Shown here: positions 24,590 to 37,110 of the stretch, in pieces
Layout of the letters: the number at the start of each line of letters is the position of its first letter
Position numbering within the stretch: the first letter of the stretch is position 1
From: Candidatus Thiodubiliella sp.
Lineage (GTDB): Bacteria > Pseudomonadota > Gammaproteobacteria > PS1 > Pseudothioglobaceae
Direction: 5' to 3'
NCBI GenBank assembly: GCA_029237605.1
Contig: JAQRGB010000023.1
Span: 1 to 64,000 of the forward strand
Length of the DNA: 64,000 nt
Translations under genes and position numbers: made by a program
The notes under the pieces: model-generated
Databases searched by the model: none
The model's input: the letters and a program-made list of their open reading frames with translations, nothing else
Told to the model about the DNA's origin: nothing

Positions 24590-25073
24590 TATTTGAAATA
24601 TCATATATAAATAAACAAGGTAATAATATTATGATAAAAAATAAAAATATTTTAATCGCATATACAATTGCTACGCTAATTCCATTTAATATAAGCGCAA
24701 AAGATGCTAATTATGACTATCATGAACCAGTTGCAAATAGTATAATTACAGAACAACGTGTATCATTAGAAAAAATACTAAGGGTGCAGGATTTGGGCCA
24801 CAATCACCACGTGACATTGATAATATAGATATTTGAAATATCATATATAAATAAACAAGGTAATAATATTATGATAAAAAATAAAAATATTTTAATCGCA
24901 TATACAATTGCTACGCTAATTCCATTTAATATAAGCGCAAAAGATGCTAATTATGACTATCATGAACCAGTTGCAAATAGTATAATTACAGAACAACGTG
25001 TATCATTAGAAAAAATACTAAGGGTGCAGGATTTGGGCCACAATCACCACGTGACATTGATAATATAGATATT
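24590..25073. repeat. Exact 240-bp direct tandem duplication
   Basis: 24590-24833 is identical to 24830-25073; both encode MIKNKNILIAYTIATLIPFNISAKDANYDYHEP... Confidence 0.97.
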
Positions 25074-25754
25074 GGCAACAACCAAAGATTATTTGGTATA
25101 GCGCCATCCTATACAGAAATGAATTTATGTCATATTCATTTTCATAAAAATGCTGAGCATAAGGGTGGGGAATTTACTAAATATGCAGGTAATGGTGATG
25201 GGCATGGTTTTCAAAGTGGATTTATATATTCATATTTAGCAAAACTAAATAGCGCAGAACTTAAACCTGTTGCACATGAAGTTTGTCCTAGTAAGCACGG
25301 TGGGCTTGTCTCTGGAGATACAATTGAAGCTCATTATGTTTATTCAACTGCAAAAATTAGTCCAGGCCCTGGATTAAGTTATTGTTTTAATGACTCAATC
25401 AAGAATCCTCAGTTGCGTGTGGAATCTCAGGTATATATCCTTGTTAATGATAAAAATGCTCTAGATTTTAAAAATTTAGCTAAATATAACAAAGTATATG
25501 GACTATACCAAGCAACAAATATACCATCTAATACTGGCACTCCAGTTGAGTACATTGGGTCAACTACTGGACCTGATTACAATACAAAAGGGTCTCCGTT
25601 TCAAGTTTCATGGAGTGTTCGCCCTAATGTAGCAAAGGTTGATATAACATCAGTAAATGCTTGGTGTAAAAGAAACGTATTTAATGAAGATCATGCGCGC
25701 GGCGTACGAAATCTTATTATTAATCCTGATTTGCTTTCAAAAATCAATAAATAG
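24871..25754 (+). CDS. Delta-class carbonic-anhydrase-like secreted protein (CA_like family), -1 frameshift at 25010-25015
   Basis: Signal peptide; GAGFGPQSPRDIDNIDIGNN...MNLCHIHFHKNAEHKGGEFTKYAGNGDGHGFQSGF. Confidence 0.65.
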
Positions 25755-25849
25755 CCTACAGTTAAGTAAGAAAATTTGGTATTACTCAAAAAGCAGCATA
25801 TTTTATGTTGTAAAGAATTAGAATAGCTTATAAACATGGCTCGTTTAAA

Positions 25850-25925
25850 TTTTTTAATATTATTGAAGTGGATAAGACTTATATAAGCAGTAAAGAGAAA
25901 ACAAACACACTGATAATAAATTAAA
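25850..25925 (+). pseudogene. Possible IS1595/ISXO2-type transposase relic
   Basis: IIEVDKTYISSKEKTNT resembles the VDETYIGGKEKNK motif; short and degenerate. Confidence 0.3.
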
Positions 25926-26346
25926 AGATGATTGTGATGTAGTTAATAAAATAATGGCATTCTTTATTTTTTCAAATCGTATAAAAAGAGTTATTTTAAA
26001 CATACTTAACATCATAGGCTTTAACTCCTGCTAAAAGTATGCCAATAATAACAAAAATACTGAGTCAAAGAAGAGAGGAATATATCGCTTTTATTATGCC
26101 AAATGTAGTCAAACCAAGTACACTTAAATACCGGTCACTACAGTTATAAAGAAGGTATATTTTTAGTTAGCTTAATTGTATAAATCCTAGAGTAAGCCTT
26201 AATAATTAAATTAATTATATTTAATTTAAGATTCTTTTTTTATAACGCATCACTTACCAAAGCTTTGAAAATGGCTAAGTCGACTGCGCGGAAAAAATGG
26301 GTCAAGTTAAAAAAAAGGTCGTTGATTCTATAAAAAATAAATTAGA

Positions 26347-26678
26347 GAAGTTAGTCTATAAGCCGGGTTCTGTAATAGATAGTCATTCATCTACGAATCT
26401 TGTCACCAAAATTCTTTAGCACTCTACCCGTTACCTTGTGCGAGCTTACACCATGGGTAACCTATTTGAGCTTGCTCCAAGTGGGGTTTTCTTGCCACGG
26501 TTGTTACCTTCCGTGCGGTGCGCTCTTACCGCACCTTCTCACCTTTTCCCATAAAGGGTAGTCTATTTTCTGCAGCACTTTCCGTTATGTCACCATACCT
26601 AGCCGTTAGCTAGCACTTTGCCCTGTGGAGCCCGGACTTTCCTCTGAGAAAAACCTCAGCGACTATCCGACCAACTTC
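26347..26678 (-). ncRNA. rnpB: RNase P RNA component (class A)
   Basis: rc: GAAGTTGGTCGGATAGTCGC...GAGGAAAGTCCGGGCTCCACAGGGCA...GGTAAGAGCGCACCGC...TAGATGAATGACTATC...ACAGAACCCGGCTTATAGACTAACTTC; ends pair (P1). Confidence 0.97.
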
Positions 26679-26789
26679 AGTGCTTATTATAGCATTGTAT
26701 AAAATATTTATAATATAATGATATATAAATATATTATAATATTATAATGTTATAATATATAAAGTTTAAAATAAACATTTAGAAGAAAC

Positions 26790-27026
26790 ATGAAAATATT
26801 ATTAATAACAATACTTTTTTTAGCAAATTTTACATTTGCAGGTGCACGGTTGACTGTATATTTAGAAGATAATAATATAACAGAAACTGTGGTTTTTCAA
26901 TGTATGAATTTAAATGAATGCGCTGAGCGTATTCAAGAACGTATGGAATCTGAAGGCGGTTGTGACCCACGCGTTAAAAAAGTAGTAATTGAAACGATTC
27001 ATATTCCTGGAATAGACGACGCTTAA
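26790..27026 (+). CDS. Small secreted hypothetical protein
   Basis: 78-aa ORF with signal peptide MKILLITILFLANFTFAGA. Confidence 0.5.
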   Translation: MKILLITILFLANFTFAGARLTVYLEDNNITETVVFQCMNLNECAERIQERMESEGGCDPRVKKVVIETIHIPGIDDA

Positions 27027-27205
27027 AATTTATTACTTTTCTATAAATATTTACTTAAATAGAGACGATTGACGAAATTACAATTTTCTACCAAATGAAT
27101 GATTTTATTAAATCTTATCCTAGTAATAACTAAGGCTGGACTTTAAAAACCATTAAGTTAATAAAAAGTAACATTTTGATGATTATTCCTATTTATGCAA
27201 AAAAT

Positions 27206-28690
27206 CTATTCTAATAAATTTTTAAATATAGCGTGGATATTCTCACCTTTGGGATCCACTGCGACAGTGACTGGCATATCTTTAACTTCAAACTCATAAA
27301 TAGCTTCCATACCCATTTCTTCAAAAGCTATTATTTTAGCTTTTTTAATAGATTTAGAAATCAAATAAGCTGCACCACCAACTGCGATTAAATAACTGGC
27401 CTTGTGTTTTTTAATGTTTTTGATGGTTGCTTTACCACGTTCAGCTTTACCAATCATACCTAAAATACCTGTGTTCTCCAACATCATATCGCTAAATTTA
27501 TCCATACGAGTGGCAGTAGTAGGCCCTGCAGGGCCAATCACTTCATCGCCAACTGCATCTACTGGCCCTACATAATAGATAAATTTATTATTAAAATCTA
27601 CACCTTTAGGTAGTCCTTCGCCATTGTTTAACATTTGCTTAAGTCGCTTGTGCGCTGCATCTCGTCCTGTAATAATTGTGCCAGTAAGTAGTAAAGTATC
27701 CCCCACCTGCCATTCATTCATCTGCTCTCTATTTAGAGTATTCAAGTCAATTTTATTATACTTAGAAGTATCTATTTTTAAATCAGGATAAATATTCATA
27801 TCTACTTTTGGTAACTGCGCCATTCCTGAACCATCTATAGAAAAATGCAAATGACGCGTGGCAGCACAATTTGGAATTATGGCAACTGCTTGTGATGCGG
27901 AATGACTTGGGTAATCTTTAATTTTAACATCCAATACCGTAGTCAGTCCTCCTAAACCTTGTGCACCAATACCGAGGTCATTGATTTTATTAAATAAATA
28001 TAAGCGCATTTTATCAATCTTTGTTGGGTTAGATTTTTGCGCAATTTCACTAATATTAATCGGCTCCATTAGGCTTTCTTTTGCTATTAACATCGCTTTC
28101 TCAGCAGTGCCACCAACACCAATACCTATAACACCTGGAGGACACCAGCCTGCGCCCATTGTAGGAATCATTTTTAATACCCAATCAATAACATTGTCAT
28201 CAGGTTGTAATACAGAAAATTTTGCTTTATTTTCCGATCCACAACCTTTGGCTGCTACAATAAAATTCACTTTATTACCTGATACAACTTTCATATGAAT
28301 GACTGCCGGTGTATTATCTTTAGTATTGGTTCTGCTAAATAGTGGGTCTTCAACAATTGAAGCACGTAAAGGGTTGTTCTCATTAGTAAAAGCTTGTCTA
28401 ACGCCCTCATTAATCATATCTTCTAACGATAAGTCAGCGTCCCATGTAACATTCATACCCACTTCAACAAATACGTTGACAATGCCTGTATCTTGGCACA
28501 TTGGACGCTGACCAATGGCAGACATTTTTGAATTAATTAAGATTTGTGCAATAGCATTTTTAGCAGGTCTATTGCTTTCTTTTTCGTAAGCACCTATCAT
28601 TGCCTTAATAAAATCAGGACTATGGTAATAGGAAATATATTGCAATGCATTAGCAATGCTTTCAATGATATGTTTTTGTTGAATTTTCAT
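27206..28690 (-). CDS. fum: Class I fumarate hydratase
   Basis: CQDTGIVNVFVEVGM, GCGSENKAKFSVL, GAGWCPPGVIGIGVGGTAEKAM, DAVGDEVIGPAGPTTATRMDKF. Confidence 0.92.
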   Translation of the reverse strand: MKIQQKHIIESIANALQYISYYHSPDFIKAMIGAYEKESNRPAKNAIAQILINSKMSAIGQRPMCQDTGIVNVFVEVGMNVTWDADLSLEDMINEGVRQAFTNENNPLRASIVEDPLFSRTNTKDNTPAVIHMKVVSGNKVNFIVAAKGCGSENKAKFSVLQPDDNVIDWVLKMIPTMGAGWCPPGVIGIGVGGTAEKAMLIAKESLMEPINISEIAQKSNPTKIDKMRLYLFNKINDLGIGAQGLGGLTTVLDVKIKDYPSHSASQAVAIIPNCAATRHLHFSIDGSGMAQLPKVDMNIYPDLKIDTSKYNKIDLNTLNREQMNEWQVGDTLLLTGTIITGRDAAHKRLKQMLNNGEGLPKGVDFNNKFIYYVGPVDAVGDEVIGPAGPTTATRMDKFSDMMLENTGILGMIGKAERGKATIKNIKKHKASYLIAVGGAAYLISKSIKKAKIIAFEEMGMEAIYEFEVKDMPVTVAVDPKGENIHAIFKNLLE

Positions 28691-28784
28691 ATTATCTATT
28701 ATTTAAATTTTGTTAAAAAGTAATTGACTATTTATAGTATTATATATACTATTTATTTTATCTAATATTTAGGCGGATTTTTTT

Positions 28785-29816
28785 ATGTTTAATTTTTTCA
28801 AACCACAGTGTCTTTCTATTGACCTTGGAACAGCAAATACATTAATTTCTATGAATGGTGAAATTGTACTAAATGAACCATCTGTTGTTGCTATTCATCA
28901 TGAAAAAGGTGCAATAGAAGCAACTGTTATTGCAGTAGGTCAAGAAGCTAAATTGATGTTGGGTAGAACTCCTGGTTCAATTGAGGCTATTCGTCCAATG
29001 AAGGACGGTGTTATCGCTGACTTCAAAATCACAGAAAAAATGCTACAGTACTTTATTCGCAAAGTATCTCATAATAGTTTTTTTTCACCAAGCCCTAGAG
29101 TTCTTATCTGTGTTCCTTGTGGCGCTACACAAGTAGAACGTCGTGCTATAAAGGAAAGTGCAGTTGGCGCTGGAGCACGTGATGTGTACTTAATTGAAGA
29201 ACCAATGGCAGCAGCACTTGGCGCAGGTATAGCGATTAAAGAAGCATCAGGAACAATGGTTATTGATATCGGTGGAGGAACCACAGAGATTGCTATTATG
29301 TCACTAAATGGTTTAGTTTATTCCGATTCGTTGCGTGTGGGTGGCGATGTATTTGATGATTATATTATTAAATATATACGCAAAAAGTATGGCATTATCA
29401 TCGGTGAATCTACTGCTGAAAATATTAAAGAGGAAGTAGGCTCAGCTTTTAATACGACTATTATCAAGAAAAAAGAATTTAGAGGTAGAGATGTCGCCAA
29501 AGGTATTCCGGTAAGTTTTGAGGTGACTAATACAGAAATTAGAACAGCCATACGAGAGCCATTAATCAGTATTGTTAATGCGGTGAGGGTTGCGCTTGAG
29601 CAAACACCGCCGGAGCTAAGCGCTGATATTGTAGAGAATGGTATAGTGTTAACAGGTGGTGGCGCTCTTTTAGAAGGTTTGGATAAACTTATCAATCAAG
29701 AAACTAAGTTACCAGTACGTGTTGATGATGACCCTTTAACTTGTGTGGTTCGTGGTGGAGATATCGCCCTAGGTATGATAGAAAAACACGACATAGGATT
29801 CTTGTCAGCAGAATAA
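28785..29816 (+). CDS. mreB: Rod shape-determining protein MreB
   Basis: [58 protein letters not shown]. Confidence 0.97.
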   Translation: MFNFFKPQCLSIDLGTANTLISMNGEIVLNEPSVVAIHHEKGAIEATVIAVGQEAKLMLGRTPGSIEAIRPMKDGVIADFKITEKMLQYFIRKVSHNSFFSPSPRVLICVPCGATQVERRAIKESAVGAGARDVYLIEEPMAAALGAGIAIKEASGTMVIDIGGGTTEIAIMSLNGLVYSDSLRVGGDVFDDYIIKYIRKKYGIIIGESTAENIKEEVGSAFNTTIIKKKEFRGRDVAKGIPVSFEVTNTEIRTAIREPLISIVNAVRVALEQTPPELSADIVENGIVLTGGGALLEGLDKLINQETKLPVRVDDDPLTCVVRGGDIALGMIEKHDIGFLSAE

Positions 29817-29847
29817 TTTTTCTTTAGATGCTTTAAGTATCTAAGTT

Positions 29848-30657
29848 ATGCAAAAAAATTTAAAAGTTCTCATACCTATTTTTATCTCTACTTTTATAAT
29901 CTTTTTAGATTATAAATCTTCCTATTTAAACAGTCTAAAGCAAACAATCAATATACTTATATCGCCAGTATATTTAGTCGCTAATTTACCATCTCAACTC
30001 TATATTTGGATTAACGAACAAAATACAACAAAGCAAATATTATTAAGTCAAAATAAAAAACTCAAAGCCGAATTGCTACGTTTAAAAGTTGATTTACAAG
30101 TTCATAACGCTCTATTGCTAGAAAATAAAAAACTTGGTCAATTATTAAAATCTCGTTACAAACTTGATAAAAAAGAGTTTATATTAGCACGTGTCATATC
30201 TGTTAGTCAGTCACGATTAAAAAAACAAATTTCCATTAATAAAGGCAGTGGTGATGGCATAAAAATTGGTCAAGTTGTATTAGGAGCTGATGGAGTGCTT
30301 GGGCAAGTGAGCCATGTAACGTCATTATATTCAAGTGTGTTGCTAATCACTGATCCATCTCAACACATACCTGTTAAGAATGAGCGCAATGGTGTCCGCG
30401 GTATTGGTAAAGGTATGGCGTTTTATAAAGAAAAATTAATGGTGAATTTTATTCAGCATGGACTTGATATAAATATTGGAGACATTTTTTTAAGTAGTGC
30501 TATCGGGTCAAAATTCCCAGAAGGATATCCGGTAGGCCGTGTAACTCATATAGATAAGAAGAAAAATGACCAATTTTTAACTATCGAATTAACGCCATCT
30601 CAAACTATTGAGCAGCTAGAGTTCGTTCTAATTAATAATATATCTAAAACATTCTAA
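29848..30657 (+). CDS. mreC: Rod shape-determining protein MreC
   Basis: Follows mreB; INKGSGDGIKIGQVVLGADGVLGQVSHVTSLYSSVLLITDPSQHIPV. Confidence 0.93.
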   Translation: MQKNLKVLIPIFISTFIIFLDYKSSYLNSLKQTINILISPVYLVANLPSQLYIWINEQNTTKQILLSQNKKLKAELLRLKVDLQVHNALLLENKKLGQLLKSRYKLDKKEFILARVISVSQSRLKKQISINKGSGDGIKIGQVVLGADGVLGQVSHVTSLYSSVLLITDPSQHIPVKNERNGVRGIGKGMAFYKEKLMVNFIQHGLDINIGDIFLSSAIGSKFPEGYPVGRVTHIDKKKNDQFLTIELTPSQTIEQLEFVLINNISKTF

Positions 30658-30659
30658 AT

Positions 30660-31133
30660 ATGCTTACCCATAAAAGACCTTATATTTTTCTTATCAAAGC
30701 TATGTTGTTTGTACTAATTATTAGCACACTTTATCTACCTGAAATAATTTTAGATATTGCTCCTTTTTGGACTTTGTTATTTTTTATTTACTGGATAAAG
30801 ACTTTTACTATTAATGGACAATTTTATCTTGCTTTGCTATTAGGTATGTTAATTGATGTGCTATATGGAGATATTTTAGGTCAAAATGCTTTGGCGCTTA
30901 TCTTGAGTAGTGCTTTTATTAATAATGTAAAGCAATCTTTTGTTGTTTCTAATATTACCACACAGCAAACTTATGTCTTTGTCGCATCTAGTATTTATTT
31001 AAGTATATTGCTATTAGTACATGCCCTATCAATCCAAGATATTAGTTTTAACCCCAATTTACTACTCAAGCCATTTATAAGCGCATTACTATGGCCTGTA
31101 GCTCAAGTATTACTCTCAAAGCTTAAACATTGA
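30660..31133 (+). CDS. mreD: Rod shape-determining protein MreD
   Basis: Membrane protein between mreC and mrdA; GMLIDVLYGDILGQNAL. Confidence 0.88.
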   Translation: MLTHKRPYIFLIKAMLFVLIISTLYLPEIILDIAPFWTLLFFIYWIKTFTINGQFYLALLLGMLIDVLYGDILGQNALALILSSAFINNVKQSFVVSNITTQQTYVFVASSIYLSILLLVHALSIQDISFNPNLLLKPFISALLWPVAQVLLSKLKH

Positions 31134-31154
31134 CACAATATATCTAGACAACTT

Positions 31155-32993
31155 ATGAATAAAGTTAGCAATATTAAGATAGAAAATAAAATTTTTTCTA
31201 AAAGAATAACTTTGGCACTAATTTTTATCTTACTTCTAACTTTGATATTAATATCAAGTATCTTTAGTCTACAAATTATTAATTACGATTATTACACTAA
31301 AGAATCATTGGGCAATAAAATGCGCATACTACCGATTGCTCCAATGCGTGGTAAAATATTTGACCGCTATGGTGAAATCATTGCTACAAATCAGCTTTCT
31401 TATAAACTCACACTTACCATTGAAAAAATCAAAGATATTTCCACAACACTATTGTCACTTAAAAAGTTTGGTTTAATTAATGATAAAGACATTAGCACTT
31501 TTAAAAAAATAAATAAGCAGTATAAAAAATTTCACAGTATCCCGTTAAAACACAAACTAAGTGAAGGACAAGTAGCAAAATTTTTAGTTAGCAACCAATT
31601 TAAAGTCGGAGGCCCAAGCGGTCTTAGGAAGACCTTATTTTCATAGAATCTATCCTAATAATGATTCTAGCGTACATGTGACTGGCTATATATCAAGAAT
31701 GAATAAAAAAGATAATGAGCTCTACGATAAGAAAAATTATGCAAATACTTTTTTGTTGGAAAAACTGGCATTGAAAAACAATACGAAACTTTATTACATG
31801 GAAAAATTGGTAAGAGGCAAATTGAACGCAATGTTACAGGTCGAATTATCAATACAAAAAATATTCAAAAGCCAAAACAAGGTAGCGATTTATACCTCAG
31901 TATTGATTTAGAATTGCAAAAAAAGCAGAATCTCTGCTCAAAGGTAAACGTGGCTCTATTGTAGCAGTTGATACCACGAATGGCGAAGTATTGGTAATGG
32001 TAAGTACTCCTATTTATAACCCAACATTCCTGGAGAACGTGGTGGCATTTTGCCTTCTAGGGCTTGGACAAAAATCAAAAGATATTCCACAGCTAAATCG
32101 TGCTATTCAGGGATTATATCCGCCAGGCTCAACCATTAAGCCTATGGTTGCATTGGCAGGACTTGAACAAGGAATAATCACTTCTCATAGTAAAACTTAT
32201 TGCCCAGGTTTTTTCAAACTACCAAATGTAGCACGTAAATTTAATGGCTGGAAGCGCAGTGGACATGGTGTGATAAATGTTAAAGATTCCATTGCACAAT
32301 CTTGCGATGTATTCTTTTATGATCTAGCTGATAAGATTGGCATTAATGGCTTACACGATAGCTTAGAATATTTTAATTTTGGCAAAATAACTGGCATTGA
32401 CATTCCTGGAGAACGTGGTGGCATTTTGCCTTCTAGGGCTTGGAAAAAAATCAATAAGGGTAAGCCTTGGTATCGAGGAGAAACTCTGATTACAGGTATT
32501 GGACAAGGGTTTATGACAGCTAGTCCATTGCAACTAGCTGTTGCCACGGCGGCTTTAGCTAATAAAGGTATGATTATTCAGCCTAAATTACTAAAGAGAG
32601 TTAGGACATCAGATGGTAGTATTAAAAATACTGATAAAATTTTGCAAAAACAAATACCTATTAAAGATATTCATAATTGGGAATATGTAATTGAAGGCAT
32701 GAGGCGAACCATTTATGCACCAAAAGGTACAGGCAGAAAACTCAACAAAGATTTGAAGTACACCTTAGCAGGAAAAACAGGTACCGCTCAAGTATTTAGT
32801 TTAGGTGCTGACGAGCAATATATTGCCGCTAATTTAGATGAACGCTTGCGAGACCATGCGCTATTCACTGGGTTTGCACCTATTAAAAACCCAAAAATTG
32901 CAATTGCTGTAATTGTGGAAAATGCAGGTAGTGGTAGCTCAGAAGCAGCGCCACTCGCTAAAGAAGTTCTAGATTTATACTTTGAAAAACAAG

Positions 32994-33004
<11 letters not shown>
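31155..33004 (+). CDS. mrdA: Penicillin-binding protein 2; one adapter, two homopolymer frameshifts, one copied 55-bp segment
   Basis: PMRGKIFDRYGEIIATNQLSYKL, VTGYISRMNKKDNELY, AIQGLYPPGSTIKPMVALAGLEQGI, GKTGTAQVFSL. Confidence 0.93.
31603..31633 (+). other. Adapter A arm, partial, with a 1-nt insertion
   Basis: AAGTCGGAGGCCCAAGCGGTCTTAGGAAGAC within mrdA. Confidence 0.94.
32024..32078 (+). repeat. Ectopic 55-bp copy of mrdA 32400-32454 (1 mismatch)
   Basis: acattcctggagaacgtggtggcattttgccttctagggcttgga-aaaaatcaa present at both positions, offset 376 bp. Confidence 0.93.
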
Positions 33005-34499
<1,495 letters not shown>

Positions 34500-34522
34500 A
34501 ATTATATGAAAAAAAAATTAAA

Positions 34523-34571
34523 AGAGAGTCAACTCCTTGGCTCACAGAACGACATGGCTACGATCCGACTT
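34523..34571 (-). other. Adapter B arm plus partial barcode (rc ACTCTCT)
   Basis: AGAGAGT-CAACTCC...CCGACTT at the recX 3' end. Confidence 0.97.
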
Positions 34572-34977
34572 GTTTAATATGCTCAAAATCGAAACCTCTG
34601 TATTGCAGAAACCGCTGTTGTTTGGCTTTCTCTTTATAATTTTTTGGCACTTCTTCACCATATTTTGACACTCTGACTTGTTTTGCTAAAGCAAAGAAAT
34701 CATATTCAGATAAATCAAAATTTTCGATGCCTCGTTGCTTTAAATCAATGGCTATCTTGACAGGTCCTTTGCCTTGATTAAAGCGCATCTGAATAAACTC
34801 GCTGGAAAAACGCTCATCAGATTGATAATTTTGACTTTTGAGTTTTTCCAACGCTTGCTCTACTTCATATTCTTTATAACAACTTAAGAGTTTTTTATAA
34901 AGCTCCAAATAAGAATGCTCGCGTCTAGCGAGCATTTCTAAAGCATTGTCATAAGCCGTTTTACTTAGAGATAGCAT
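34572..34977 (-). CDS. recX: Regulatory protein RecX (stop lost at adapter)
   Basis: ALEMLARREHSYLELYKKL, YQSDERFSSEFIQMRFNQGKGPVKIAIDLKQRGI; adjacent to recA. Confidence 0.88.
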
Positions 34978-34983
34978 TTTGTT

Positions 34984-35983
34984 TTATATAATCTTCTCTG
35001 GTGCCAATATTTTTTGCTTAATTTTTGCCTCTAAATCTGCACTCATTTTTGTATGTTCCTTCAAATAATCGCGTGCATTATCTCTACCTTGAGCTATTCT
35101 TTCACCTTTGACGCTATACCATGCACCAGATTTTTCTACAAAACCATGTTGCACACCTAAATCAATAATTTCACTTTCACGAGAGATTCCTTCATTATAA
35201 AGAATTTGAAACTCTGCTTGTTTAAATGGTGGCGCTACTTTATTTTTTAATACCTTGACACGAGTTTCGTTGCCTAATATTTCATCACCTTTTTTAATTG
35301 CACCTATTCGACGAATATCTAGGCGCACCGATGCATAAAACTTCAATGCATTGCCTCCTGTAGTAGTTTCAGGATTACCAAACATAACGCCAATTTTCAT
35401 ACGTAATTGGTTAAAAGTCGGATCGTAGCCATGTCGTTCTGTGAGCTGTTAATTTTCTTAATGCTTGAGACATTAGACGCGCTTGCAATCCCATATGTGA
35501 CGCACCCATATCGCCTTCAATCTCAGACTTTGGTGTAAGCGCAGCAACCGAATCAACCACCACAATATCTGTGCCGCCTGAACGCACTAATATATCAGTA
35601 ATTTCTAACGCTTGCTCACCTGTATCTGGTTGAGAAATCAACAATTTATTCGTATTAACTCCGAGTTTTTTAGCATATTGAGGGTCTAATGCATGCTCTG
35701 CATCAATAAAAGCTGCCGTACCACTAGTCTTTTGAATTTCTGCAATTACATGTAACGCTAAAGTAGTTTTGCCTGATGACTCAGGCCCATAAATTTCAAT
35801 TACACGCCCACGAGGTAATCCACCAATACCAAGCGCAATATCTAAACTTAAACTACCTGTAGAAACAGCTTCAATGTCAGTATTATATCCTGAATCACCT
35901 AAAAACATAACTGAGCCCTTTCCAAATTTATTATCAATTTGCGACAATGCTGCTTTTAGCGCTTGTTTCTTTTGTGCATCCAT
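34984..35983 (-). CDS. recA: Recombinase RecA, interrupted by an adapter
   Basis: [61 protein letters not shown]; then [35 protein letters not shown]. Confidence 0.97.
35415..35446 (+). other. Adapter B arm, partial (32 nt)
   Basis: AAGTCGGATCGTAGCCATGTCGTTCTGTGAGC within recA. Confidence 0.96.
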
Positions 35984-36070
35984 TATGATTCTTCCTTAGG
36001 TAAAATATAATTGATTTTACGAGTAATTATAACTATTGTGGCAACTTTTTCAACAAATGACACGCGATTT

Positions 36071-37110
36071 ATGTCGCTAGCGCTTAAACTTGCTCGCAAA
36101 GGTAGGTACGGTGTTGGGTCTAATCCTATGGTGGGCTGTGTAATTGTTAGAGAGTCAACTCCTTGGCTCACAGAACGACATGGCTACGATCCGACTTCAT
36201 AAAACCTTCGGTGAAGCTCATGCAGAGATTAATGCATTGGCGCAAATCAACCACCAAGCTGATGGCTCTACACTGTATGTAACTTTAGAGCCATGCACAC
36301 ATCAAGGCAAAACACCGCCATGTACTCAAGCCATCATTGACGCAGGTGTAAAAAAAGTTGTAATTGCTACGCTTGATCCTAACCCTATAATTAATGGCAA
36401 GGGTGTGGCAATGCTGGAATATGTTGGCATTATTGTTAAAATTGGCTTGCTTAAAGACGAATCTAGAAATATCAACCGCAGTTTTATCAAACGCATGGAA
36501 ACAGGCTTGCCTTTTGTTACTTGTAAAATAGCCATGAGTATAGATGGCAAAACCTCTATGGCGTCTGGACAAAGCAAATGGATTACTAGTAAAGAAGCAA
36601 GACATGATGTGCAAAAATTACGTGCAAAAAATCAAGCTATACTCACTGGCTCTGGCACAGTATTAGCAGATAACCCATCAATGACAGTTCGTCTTGGTAA
36701 TATTAATAATACGCCACTTCGCGTTGTTATTGATGGCAAAAATCAAATTACTGACACTACGCTCAAACTATTTTCCAATAATGAAGTCGGATCGTAGCCA
36801 TGTCGTTCTGTGCAAGAATACTCAACTAAATAATGCTGGAAAGTTAGATTTACATCATGTCTTAGTGCAATTAACTCAGCAAAATATTAATAGCGTATTA
36901 CTAGAAGCAGGTCCTAAGTTAATTGGTGCTATGATAAAAAAAGGATTGGTTGACGAATTTATTATATACATTGCACCTATATTAATGGGTAGCGATGCCA
37001 TTTCAATGATTAATATTGCCATTCAACAAATGGATAAATGCTTAGTATTAGATATTAAAGATATTAGAATGGTAGGTAAAGATATTAAAATAACGGCAAC
37101 ACTAAAATGA
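36071..37110 (+). CDS. ribD: Bifunctional riboflavin deaminase/reductase RibD, interrupted by two adapters
   Basis: ALKLARKGRYGVGSNPMVGCVIV, HKTFGEAHAEINAL, YVTLEPCTHQGKTPPC, SINSVLLEAGPKLIGAMIKKGLVDEFIIYIAP-like tail. Confidence 0.93.
36148..36197 (-). other. Adapter B arm plus partial barcode (rc ACTCTCTA)
   Basis: TAGAGAGT-CAACTCC...CCGACTT. Confidence 0.97.
36784..36812 (+). other. Adapter B arm, partial (29 nt)
   Basis: AAGTCGGATCGTAGCCATGTCGTTCTGTG. Confidence 0.96.

Noticed and set aside
24590-25073. CRISPR or short tandem array
   Set aside because: Only two 240-bp units with coding content; no spacer/repeat periodicity and no cas genes.
36011-36202. 63-aa ORF ending [15 protein letters not shown] as a small protein
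   Set aside because: It is the ribD N-terminus running into adapter.
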